Shown: piece after piece, positions 47,138 through 57,486 of the stretch
How positions within the stretch are numbered: the first letter of the stretch is position 1
Layout of the letters: every line of letters starts with the position of its first letter
NCBI GenBank assembly: GCA_003117195.1
Contig: BDSI01000152.1
Location: 69,501-133,500 of the forward strand
Length of the DNA: 64,000 nt
Reading direction: 5' to 3'
DNA from: Eudorina sp. 2006-703-Eu-15
Taxonomy: Eukaryota > Chlorophyta > Chlorophyceae > Chlamydomonadales > Volvocaceae
Made by a program: the position numbers and the translations under genes
Notes under the pieces: generated by a model
Database searches by the model: none
What the model saw: the letters and a program-made list of their open reading frames with translations, nothing else
What the model was told of the DNA's origin: nothing

Positions 47138-48495
47138 CTTGGCTACAGCAGGCGTCCAAACCGGGCGCCGCGCTGGCCCTTGGGCCTACAAAAAACTTGC
47201 TTCCTTTCCTTCACTGGTCCGCAAACTGCGACGTCCTTTCGTCAGAGCCTTGAAAACTAATAATACGACTGCATATGAGCAAAACAAGTCTTGTACAGAT
47301 ACAATCCGGCCAATGCCACCTGTGGCGCCAGGCACCCATTTTGTGACCTTGCCGTACAGCCTTCAGCCGAAGTCAAAAGTAGCCGCACGCACATATTCTT
47401 GGTCGACATGTCTGACACGGGCTTCCTTAAAATGTCATACACAGTTGAAACAGTACTCATGCCAATGAAGCTTGACCCTCAAACTTCCTTTCCATAAGAG
47501 CTCAAGATAATTTTGCATAAGCCCGGCGTGCGTCGTTGCTCAGTCGTTAAGAGGCATTCTCTGCTCGGGCGGAATGCGTGCACAGGTCAAAGGTGGCGCC
47601 TATACTCCGGGTTCCCTACAACCCTCGGGGAAGAACCTAATCTTCCCGTCCTGTGATGGGACAGATGAAGTACATTTTATGTTAAGCAATTGACCAATTG
47701 TACCAATTGACCGCCACGCGACCCACGGTTCTACATATTCTCACGAGGGCGGGGGACGGTTGAGTCAGCCTTCCAATAAGCGAGTACCTTACAAGGCGAC
47801 ATCTGCATCGCTGTCTTCAGGACACCCTCGGGACCGCACCAAACTCGGTCGAAGTACGGCCGCTTAACAACATAGGACTCTGAAGTCGTTGTCCAAGGCA
47901 CGTCATTGCATCCGGTCTCTCCCATTCGGTCTCTTGCATTCTCCCAAAGCCATCACGCGGAGGGGATCTTGCGTGCTCGTAGACCCAGCTGCTAGCTCCG
48001 GAGATTTACCATTGGCACGTGTGGCATGAAAGCGGAAGATTCGCAGGGTCATCGGCACAGGCGCCACACCCAACCACGGCTAAAAACGAGGGAGATGGAA
48101 CGAACGCATACCGGCGGTTGTGGCATAATCGTTCACTGTGCGGTTACTCTCCTCCGCCGTACGCCAGCCGCGCGGCACCGATCCGCGACAATGCACAACA
48201 GATCCCCATTCAAAACGGCGTTCGAAAAACCTCCCCTGGGCCCCCTAAAATCTCAAGACATACTGTGAGGTACTGAGGGCCCGCTTCCCCATCCCGGGTC
48301 AGGGCCAGTCGCCATGCGGCGTAGGTCCCCTCCCTCCCGGAGCGTCCAAGAGCCGATGAACAAATGATGCAGTCGAACGTAATCCAGAGCCCCACCGTCT
48401 GCACGCCTGGCTTCCGACAGAGCAGGTGCCACGGCGGCGCACCGCCGACAGCTCGGCTGCTGCCCCTCGGGGCAGTCCACCTCCCTCCCTCCCTG
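47138..48495. other. Intergenic region upstream of Rab1
   Basis: No gene seen. It contains the Rab1 promoter on the low side and the GNA1 3' UTR on the high side. A minus-strand TGTAA (47789-47793) could be the GNA1 poly(A) signal, about 700 bp past its stop. AT-richer than the window average. Confidence 0.45.
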
Positions 48496-51301
48496 TTAAC
48501 GGTCCAGATACTTGACCTGCAACCAACATCGAACACGCGCAGGACTCTGGGCAGCAGGAATTACTGGCCGCGGGCCGGCTAGGTAGCAGTCTTTGCTTTT
48601 GGGGCTCGGCCGTTACAACTCTTCTCGCCAGCCCTACTACGGTGTCTCCTCAGCCGTCCACTATCTGAACATATCAGCTTCTATTTATTTCGTCGGAATC
48701 AACGCTTCGCCGTCTTCGTCAATGTCTACATCGGCGGTTATCGGCTTGTTGCACTTTTGCGGTTTCGCTGTCTGTATTGACAAAAAGGGGTCGACGCTTG
48801 GGTCCACGGCATGCGCCGCCCCAACCGCCCTAACCGCCCTAACCTTAAGTAACACCTGAACGGAGCGGAGAGCGCATGCACCGGGTGACCGAGTGGGCTG
48901 CCGCCCAGTGCAGCGCAGAGCCCTGCCGCGGCCATACCCCACCTCGCACATGGGTCCCGCCCGCCGCAGGTGGGATGCCGGGCCATGTGCCGAGTCCGTG
49001 CACGCCACTGCCCCGACCAGTTCCTCGATGCACGTGCGATACACATCGCAGCAGACCTATGTGCCTCCCACCGGACGCAGCGGTACGCTCGCAGCCGGAT
49101 GCGGTTCCGGAGCGGCGGCCCGCAGCCCCGCACGCGGGTTTCCATTCGGTCCCCTTCAGGGCTGCCACCCCAGGCGCACTCCAGGGGTGCTCCGCTCTCA
49201 CCATCTGCACCTCTTTGCGGGTGAGGCCGCACTTCTCGTAGAAGGGCGCGTTGGCCTCACTGCAATCCAGGATGACCTTGTAGCACCCCGCACTGCGGGC
49301 CGAGTCCACCAGCGCCTGGATCAGCCTGTGCGCCCGGGGGGTATAGAGAATTGGTAGACATATTTACCGGGGGAGGAGGGAGAGGGGCAACGAGGCAGCC
49401 ACGTCGCCCCGAGGTTGTTCAGGATGAGCAAACCGACACGCCATCGGCATCCACATCGCGGTTGTGGTGTTCACAAGGCAGCGAGAGGCCTGCTGCAAGG
49501 GGTAAGACACGTCACGCCCCGATGCAGGTCGGGCGCAAAAGGGCGTGTGGCAAGGCAAGGGCCCTATGGTGGACTGGAACTAAAGCGCGTCCGCGCAGTC
49601 CCCTCCGCCGCCCTCCGGGAAAGAGCGACCCCAAGCGCCCATTCGTTCACGGGGTTATGTCGCGCGGAGCAGAGGACCGGTGGGCGCTCCGCCGCCGCCG
49701 GGTCGGAAGGCCCCTGGTAGCCACCACCGGCGCACACCGCCTGAAAGCTGCCAACCTGCCCTAGTCCGGAAGCAAGCAAGACTGCTGGCATTGACTATCG
49801 ACGATGGACGATGGACCATTACCACCACCACCGCCGCCATCACCAGCACCGATGTCAGCAGCCCCAGCTCATGGGGCCGCGAACTACCGCAATCCGAACC
49901 GCACTCGGCATGTACGCGCTGCAAACGTGCAGTCTAGTCCGCGCCATCCCCGTCCTGGGGCCCACCCTTGCTGCGCCATCCCCGTCCTTGGGCCCACCCG
50001 TGCTGCGCCATCCCCGTCCTTGGGCCCACCCTTGCTGCGCCATCCCCGTCCTGGGGCCCACCCTTGCTGCGCCATCCCCGTCCTGGGGCCCACCCTTGCT
50101 GCGCCCCAGCCAGGCCGCCCGCGCTGCTTACTTGATTCCCAGCTTCTTCCCCCGGTAGGAGGGGTCCACCACCACGTCCTCGATGTGCCCAACCTGCGGG
50201 GAGGGGTGTCAGAACGAAAAACCAGACCAGGACGAAGCCGGGGAGGGGCAAGGGGGAGTCGAAGCGGGCGCCATGAGGGAGGCATCTGACACCCGGGTGG
50301 GGCAAGCACTGCGTGTAGAATCGGTCAGGAGGCCTGGGACCCTAGGGGCAAACAGTCGGCACGGGTTGCCGGCGGAGGGAGAAATCTGCTCTCTCCGACT
50401 TCCAGAGAGGCTCCGCACCGTCCGATGCGCCGCCTACCTGGGGCCCCATCATCGTTTGAACCCTGACTTGAAGCGGACACGCGTGCACATAAGCGTGCAT
50501 CGCGTCGAATGCGCTTGCTTGATGCGTGGCAGACCCGGTTTGGTGGGGGTGATAGGAAATTGGCAGACCCGGTTTGGTGGGGGTCGTGGGGACTCTGTCT
50601 GGTCGTGCAGTGCATGCTGGGTGAGACCGGGCTCTTTGCCCCGGGCGCGCAGGAAGCCGCCCAGATCTTACGACCTTGCTGCAGCTGTGGATAAACTTGA
50701 GCTCGTTGATCATGGAGGCGGTCGCGATGATCCGCCCCTCATCTGGAGCAGTGAGGAGGGGCGGCAAGGGGCGCAGAGCATTCAATGGTGGATGGCTATG
50801 GTTGGGCCCCAGGTGGTCCAAGGCGGGGCCGCAATCCGCCGCAGGCGGTAAGGAGGAAGAGCCCGCCCACCGCCGTCGTTGACTGCGCTCTACGCTCTGC
50901 GCTCTGCGCTCTGCGCTCTGCCGGGCCAGCTCGCCCTTCCTGCCGGTCATGCCTCGCGGGTGGCCATTGCAGGGTTGGACACGGTCGGCTCACGTACCTT
51001 CGATGACGACGGTATGGTAGCTGCCCGCCAAGTCGCGGCGCCTGAGCTGCTCTACGGGTAGTCATTGATAGCAGGGTGGCGCGAAACATGTCAGAATCTC
51101 TTGGAGTCGTGAGTTGGTGTTAAGGGGGAGGGATAAACGTGGCACACAGACACCATGGTCCCGAGGTGGTGCCTTAGCGTGCGTAGTACACCCCTTCTCG
51201 GAACCGCGCGGGCGCTTGCCTTCGAAGGCCTCCCGCGATATGTCGCCAACGCTTGTAAGGTGTGCAAGGAGTTCCAAGAACCCTGAATTGGAGGAAGCCA
51301 T
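48496..51301 (-). CDS. GNA1: Glucosamine-6-phosphate N-acetyltransferase (5' end uncertain)
   Basis: GNAT enzyme making N-acetylglucosamine-6-phosphate from acetyl-CoA, a step toward UDP-GlcNAc. Minus-strand exons, 5' to 3': 51220-51301, 50998-51051, 50675-50742, 50132-50193, 49202-49325, 48496-48516; every junction in phase, 136 residues. Recognised in order: SGFLELLAHLTSVG; EEQLRRRDLAGSYHTVVIE; DEGRIIATASMINELKFIHS; VGHIEDVVVDPSYRGKKLG (acetyl-CoA loop RGKKLG); GCYKVILDCSEANAPFYEKC (catalytic-region Tyr); VKYLDR end. This matches plant GNA1 closely. The usual N-terminal IR-L strand is missing, so either a short upstream exon exists or the start is earlier than the ATG at 51301. The first intron (51052-51219) has a GC donor (AAG|GCAAGC). 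Confidence 0.88.
49341..49372 (-). repeat. Intron 3'-end module in GNA1
   Basis: On the minus strand: AAATATGTCTACCAATTCTC then TATACCCCCC, 15 bp before the GNA1 acceptor at 49326. It is sense-oriented to GNA1, as in the unrelated NAD kinase and coiled-coil genes. Confidence 0.65.
49941..50104. repeat. 32-bp minisatellite in GNA1 intron
   Basis: Five copies of GCGCCATCCCCGTCCTGGGG + CCCACCCTTGCT, starting at 49941, 49973, 50005, 50037 and 50069, with few substitutions. Located in the intron 49326-50131. Confidence 0.95.
50885..50920. repeat. Heptamer CTCTGCG repeat
   Basis: About five copies of GCTCTGC/GCTCTAC in the GNA1 intron 50743-50997. Confidence 0.75.
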
Positions 51302-51793
51302 TGTGTAGAATTCCTCATTCAGGTACGAGCTCTCTTGGGGCGAAATAACTACCTTTTTCATAGTCTGATGCTTGTAGGTCACGAACCTCAAATCCACTTT
51401 CTGTCGCCATTTTCGCGAAAGCTTTCGGGCTTTGCTGCGTTCAGGTAGCAACTTTGTATGTATGTATGTTACATGTTGTACGGGTCGTATGGCCAATACT
51501 GACATGCGTTCCCCCACGACGATTTACGTCAAGGGGCGCACAAAGACGAGTTAACGAAAAGGAGGCAACTTTATTCATCATTTCCGTACTCAACGACGAC
51601 TTGACACAAGGCACTGCTTTATGAAAATTAGAATATGAAATTGTAGCTTCTACTGAGCAGATTACATCGATCGGTACATTATGCAACGCGCGAGCTGGCG
51701 AGCGTTTTCTTGTGAGGAGGGGTAACGCAACACAATTGCGCACACAATTCTCCTTGAATTATACATGCATGGTTTCCAATTTTATTATTAAGC
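51302..51793. promoter_or_regulatory. Shared divergent promoter region, GNA1 and RUS6
   Basis: Only about 490 bp separate the start of GNA1 (minus) from the start of RUS6 (plus). AT-richer than the flanks. It may also contain an unrecognised 5' exon of GNA1. No clear TATA box. Confidence 0.45.
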
Positions 51794-54700
51794 ATGTCAC
51801 CGCGCTTCGTGCTTGCTTCCGTATCGTTACCGGGTGGCGGCCCTGCTGACATGACGGGACAGCCCTGCCTCAATTTTAGATGGCACACGTCAGAGGCCTC
51901 AACTGGGTTACTTGCATTTATAAATGCGCCCATCAGTCTGTCCTTTGTCGACGTCGGCAAGCAGGATGTCGAACGCACATCATCGGAAACGCAGAAAAGC
52001 CTTACCTCACAGACTGAGCTGGAAGCCAAACAGCGTGACCGCCAACCCAGATTCCCGCCCTGGCGTAAGCTGGGCCTGCCTCCCAGCAGCGGGCCGTCCA
52101 ACCGTCACGTGGTCGCGGAGCAGGGCGAGGTCGGCGAGGAGGGCAGCATCGCGGTGGAGTGCAGCTCGGGCCGCCGCCGCCGCGTCTACCTCGCGCGGGG
52201 CGGCCCCGTCACCCCCTCTTTCTCCTCCGCGTCAGACGCGGCGGCAGCCGACGGCTTCGACATCGTGGACGAGCGCCAAACCCACGAGGACCACTTCCGC
52301 GCCCTCATCCACTCCTACCTACTCCCCAACGGCTTCCCGGAAAGCGTCGGTCCGCAGTACGCGCCGTACATGGCGTGGCGCGGCGTGCAGTACTTCTTCG
52401 GGGGCGCGATCAGCGTGTTCACGACTCAGTCGCTGCTGGGTGCCCTTGGGGTGGCGGGGCGCTTCCAGGGCGAGGCGGCGGCGGCCATCAACTGGGTGAT
52501 TAAGGACGGGGCGGGCCGCCTGGGTCGGCTGCTGTTCGCCCGCTGGGGCCGGGAGCTGGACTGCGAGCTCAAGCAGTTCAGGCTGGCGGGTGAGCGGGGC
52601 CGGGCAGCGGGTGTGAGGGTTCGTGGAACGGGACACGAGCGCATCCAGCGACGTGCCGACGGTACCACGCAGGGTCGGGACCCTGGTGGCCCGGGGCTGC
52701 GACCCAGGGGGTGCAGTCCCGGGCTGGGCGCTGGGCGGGACAGGGCGAGAAGGGAGCGGGGTGTGGTCCGGTCCGGTGGCAGGGACAACGCTCACCGTAT
52801 GGTACGTACAGCGCCCTGATGACCCCGATGGGCCTGCGGGGTGCGAGTCATCCACCGCGAGGTCGCTGCAGCACCCCCTCCCCTTCAGCAGCCATCACCC
52901 CACCCCTCCACGCTCCACATTGCCGCAACCCGTCCCAGCAGCACTTGGGCGGCGCGTCGCGGAATGGGGGCAGCTGGGCGGCAGCCCAGCCCAGCCCAGC
53001 CCAGCCCAGCTCTGCGCGTTGCACCAGGATGGCCACCAGGGACCGCGCAGCAGCTGCAGTGGGGAGATGGGGCGGGGGCGGGGGCGGGAACACAAAGCTC
53101 GGCCGCAGGTGCAGTGGGGAGACGGAGCCGCGGCGCGCAGCCATGGGGCCCGTCACGAGGGTGCCTAGGGTTCAGGGGTTTATGTTCCCTGGCTTCCCAC
53201 TGCATCCTTCCATCCGACAAAATGGCTTCCCCGCAACTCACCCCCGGCCCCGCAGGCGATCTGCTGATGGAGGCGGGTGCCGCCCTGGAGCTGGCCACCA
53301 TCTACGCCCCGCCCGCTTTCCTGCCCCTGGCCTGCACCGCCAACCTGTCCAAGAACCTGGCGGCGGTGGCGGCGTCCTCCACGCGGGCGCCCATCTACCG
53401 CACGTTTGCGCTGCAGAACAACCTGGCGGACATCACGGCCAAGGGCGAGTCGGTGGCCAACCTGGCGGACATCCTGGGCACCGTGGCGGGCATCCTGCTG
53501 TCCAGGATGAAGCTGCCGCGCATGCCCACCTTTTGCGTGTTGTCAGCGGGTGGGTGGGTGGGTTTGTGCGGAGGGAAGGGGAGTAAGGCGCGCGAAGGGG
53601 CAGGCGGGAGTTCGCGGACTGGCCCAGTGCGGGGAGGTACGGTGCGGTGATACGATAGGAGGACAGAGCAGAAGCATCCAAGTTCCCACTGCGAGGTTGC
53701 CGGTGACCCCCCACACACCCCACATGCTGCTCCTCGTGCTGCCCCTCGCGCTGTCCTGGCTGTTCCGCAAACCCAACGCCCCTGCCCCCGTCACCTCCCA
53801 CATGTCACCCCCCACATCTCACCCCCCACATCTCACCCCCGACATGTCACCCCCCACATCTCATCCCCACCCACCCCCACACTCACACACACCCGCCTCC
53901 CACGACCGTAGGCTACCTGCTGGCCTCGCGCAAGGAGGTGGACAGCGTAGAGCTGCCGTACATGAACCGCGCCCGCCTCGCTTACTCGGCGCGGCGGTAC
54001 CTCGTGGACGGCTGCGTGCCCGCGGTGGCGGAGGCCAATCAGAACGAGCCGCTGCTGCCCTGGGGGCGTTACAACCAGGGCCGGCTGGTGCTGGGGGCCA
54101 CGGTGGAGGCGGCCTGCGGCGGGCCGCACGACCTGGGCTATGCGGCGCGCCGCTTCCCCGAGGGGTCCCACCGCTACTTGGTGACGTACAGGTGGGTGGG
54201 CGCGCCGGGCGACTGGGTGCGGCGGCGGCAGCCAGGGGTGCGGCGGGATGCCTGGAGGGCAGGGAGGGCTAGGGTGGTCGTACGTTGGCAGTGCGGTAGA
54301 ACGGCAGGACCCGGAGGCGTGGGTGGGTGGGTGGGAGGTGGGGGAAAGCAGTGTTGGCACCCTTGGGTGCAACACGCCGGATGGAGGACCGCCTCAGCAG
54401 CGAGGGCGCGTTGTGTCAAGGGGGGGAGGTCCAGGACGGCGTCAGTCGCTCCGGCTAGGACCTGACGACGGCTGGGACCTGATGACGCTGTTGTACGGAA
54501 GCTGCTGCTGCCAGACGAGCGAGCGGTGGACAGTTGGACTCGCAGCGGGGCTTCATAGGATCATAGCTATAAGCTATTCCTGAGCCCGGAACCCGTACCC
54601 CGCCTGTTACAGCTCTTTCGTGGCAGGCCCCGGGTTCCAGAGCCGGCTGCCTATGGGGGTGTCCGTACTGCACCGCGAACCCTACCCGCCCGACCCGAAA

Positions 54701-55357
54701 GGAACCTGCCGTCGCCAACCCCGCGTCGCACTCTGCCCTGCCCTGTCCTCACACTCGGCGCCACCCGCCACCCCCAGGCCCGACACCAAAAAGGTGTACG
54801 TGCTGCTCCGCGAGGGTGCCACCAGCATGGACTGCCTGCAGGCGTCCTTCTTCGGCCACGTCTTCCTGCACCTCCTGGACGGGGGCAGCCTCAGCGCCGC
54901 CGCGCTGCCGCTCGCGGACAGCGTCCGCGGCGCCGTAACGGACAGCTCGTGCCCTGGCCCCAGCGCGGGTGGGAGCAGCGCCGGCCGCGCCAACGCGAGT
55001 GCGAATGACAGTGGAGGTGCCTGCCGGAGCGGCGGTGGCGAGGCGGGGGACCCGGGGTGTCCGGGCGCGTCGGCAAGTCCCACAGGGCGGAGGGGGTCGC
55101 GGCCCGGCGTAGGGCAGAGGCGAGAAGGGGGGCCGGACCAGGCCCATGTCCAGGACGGGGCCGGAGGCGGTGAAGCGAGGTGTCAGCGAGGCGGCCAGGA
55201 GGGCTGGCGGGCAGCTATGGAGCGGTCGCAGGTGGTGGTCGCGGCGCTGTACCCCGACTTCATTTCCCAGGCGGAGAGGAACGGCTGGAAGCTGCAGCAG
55301 ACAATGCTCAACCCCAAAGAGAACCGCCTCTTGCGGGTGGCGCCGCTCCAGGCGTGA
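51794..55357 (+). CDS. RUS6: RUS family (DUF647) protein, RUS6-like
   Basis: Root UV-B Sensitive family membrane-associated protein; biochemical activity is unknown in the family. Exons 51794-52589, 53256-53549, 53912-54191 and 54778-55357 (phases 1, 1, 2) give about 649 residues. DUF647 begins near residue 165: SYLLPNGFPESVGPQYAPYM, WRGVQYFFGGAISVFTTQSL, AAAINWVIKDGAGRLGRLLF, LKQFRLAGDLLMEAGAALEL, FLPLACTANLSKNLAAVAAS, ADITAKGESVANLADILGT. The C-terminal part (SAGYLLASRKEVDSVELP; HRYLVTYRPDTKKVYVLLRE; ending ERNGWKLQQTMLNPKENRLL) follows Arabidopsis RUS6 rather than RUS1-5. Exon 4 has a low-complexity Gly/Ser/Ala insert of about 90 residues before the terminal helix. The first 100 residues are poorly conserved, so the start is provisional. 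No TGTAA was found downstream. Confidence 0.9.
52981..53010. repeat. (CCCAG)n pentamer run
   Basis: About five CCCAG units in the first RUS6 intron. Confidence 0.8.
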
Positions 55358-57486
55358 CGGGGTCGAGTTGGGGTCAGATGTAGGAAGCGTAGTCAGGGTG
55401 GATAGCAGGGAGGAAGTAGGATTTTCGCGGGATAGGGCAGAGGGTAGGACAAACAGCCAGCACAGTATGCTTGAACAGAGCGGCCCTGATGAAGCCTGAT
55501 GGCGATTGCGGAGGCCGCGGTAGGTGAGGAGGGGGAGAACCGCTTTAAGGTGTTCTCGTCTGGACCTGGGTTGAGGGTGGGTTCACCCGGAGAAGACGAT
55601 TCGCCCTGGCACGGGAGTGTCTGTCGAATGCGTGACGACGGCACATCCTCGCAAGCTGTCAACTTGACTCCGGGTGGTGGAGCAACGGCACTGCCGTTCG
55701 CGTACTGTCTCGCCCTGTCCAACGTTCGACCGGAACGGCGCCGTGGCCGAAATGTTTCTTACCTTTCTGTACACAGCCATTTCGTGATGATTTCGCAAGC
55801 TGCCACACGCCGTGCATGCCCCGGGTGTCGAGTGTACTAGGAAGATAGGAACTCGATGCGATTGATATAGGTTTGCCATGGATGGGGCTTGGATGTGAAC
55901 GATTGCGGCTACGCGTCCTTGGGCGCTCAAGCTGCCGAAGTTCGCTACAAGCCCGCGTAAATCAAGTTGTGCAGTTGTGCAGGGAACCACATTTATGTAT
56001 CCAGCCTAATATGTGCAATTTGCGTCTTCACGCGCGCAATTTTGACGGATGGCATGGGCACACACCTGTGCGGATTACAGAATGCGCGGAGACCTGGGGC
56101 GCACTGCCACATACCTGCGCAGCACACACCTCCACGCGTCGGCAACGAATGCGTACTGCCACCGGAAAGCCCCACCAAGCCTTCACACAGTTCGTTGGCC
56201 ACCCCGTCCGGCTGACCTGCCGGTCACGGAGAGCAGAATGGTTTATGTGAACTGGCCACGCCCCACTCTCTCAGTTCCTCTCGCTCTCTCTCATGCTCTC
56301 TTCCCTCTCACGACTCCATGTGGAGGCTTAGCGCCTATGCGCGACTAGGGCACGATGGTCTCTGCTCTGCACGGGGAGTTGCGATGAGCAGGCCTGGCCC
56401 AAACAATCAACCGGCAATGCAGGAAATCAATCGGGCTTTTCATCGGATCATTGTCTCACAAGACAAAAATCGTAACCCAGCACTCTTGAAAAGCCTCCCA
56501 GCCTTTCAACTCGGTGAGGTCAAGCGTCCACGACAACACACATACCCCGACGTACGGACCCGCGGGGTCGGCAGCTGTCGATGACGGACCCCTCCCAACG
56601 CACTCACGAAGCAGTCCCACACACGGCGACCATGATGAGATCCTGCGCTTTCCCCCGCCCCAAATCCGTGACCTTGGGCGAATCCCCCAAAACCGAGGCC
56701 ACAGCCATTCCTGAAGCATTCCCACACCCATCGGCAGGTGCACCCTCACCCTGCTCTCCCCCACCCCAGACCCCAATACATACGAGGCTGAATAGTCACT
56801 CCTTACAACAGCTGTACCATCCATCGACCATGCGGGCAGACCCTCAACACACGCGCAACCCGGGAACCCAGCGGAGTGGGCAACAGCATGGACAGCAGCG
56901 CAAACTTCCAAGCCGAGGTTCGTTATTCGCCCACTGGGCAAGGAATGCGATTCGGCGGATACACAACTGCCGCCGGCCATGTTGCCGACGCAGTCCCGGA
57001 CCCACTGCTCGAAATCCTGCACGAGTCAGCTGCTATCAAACCAGTCGTGTTGGACTCGCGCCCACACGAGCCCGAAGCGACGCCCTCGTGCATGCATGTC
57101 TAGCACATCAGCAGCGGCTCTACAAAAAGGTAGCCAGCCTAGACGCCCTTGCTTAGCGGTCATGGCAGGCGCATGTAATGACTTCGGTCCGCTTAGTGCC
57201 AGCACTCCCCATCCTGCGCCTAGTGACACCATCTCGTGTCGTTCCCATGCTTTCGCACAACCACTTCAAGACGCTCATCCTTCCCAAATGGGCAGAGCAG
57301 TCCTCATCCCAGCTTGTGGAACCTATCGCATCAGGTCCCCAGCCAGTACCACAAACTCCACAGCACAGTACGCCCAAGGGTGCGTGCCCTGTCCTGTAAG
57401 TTCAACATCGAGATAACGCGCTCCGTTACGACCAAGTTGAAGCGGTCCGTGCTCCTCAGGTAGCCACGCGCACGACGGCTATTTGC
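55358..57486. other. Region between convergent RUS6 and RRM gene
   Basis: No confident gene. An open stretch 56876-57103 (plus) and a longer one 56456-57022 (minus) show no known domain. A minus-strand TGTAA at 56803-56807 could end a long 3' UTR of the RRM gene. Short CT runs occur at 56275-56310. Confidence 0.4.

Noticed and set aside
56876..57103. 75-codon plus-strand frame (AEVRYSPTGQGMRFGGYTTA...)
   Set aside because: Plausible composition, but no start context, introns or homology I can name. It may be inside a 3' UTR of the minus-strand RRM gene.
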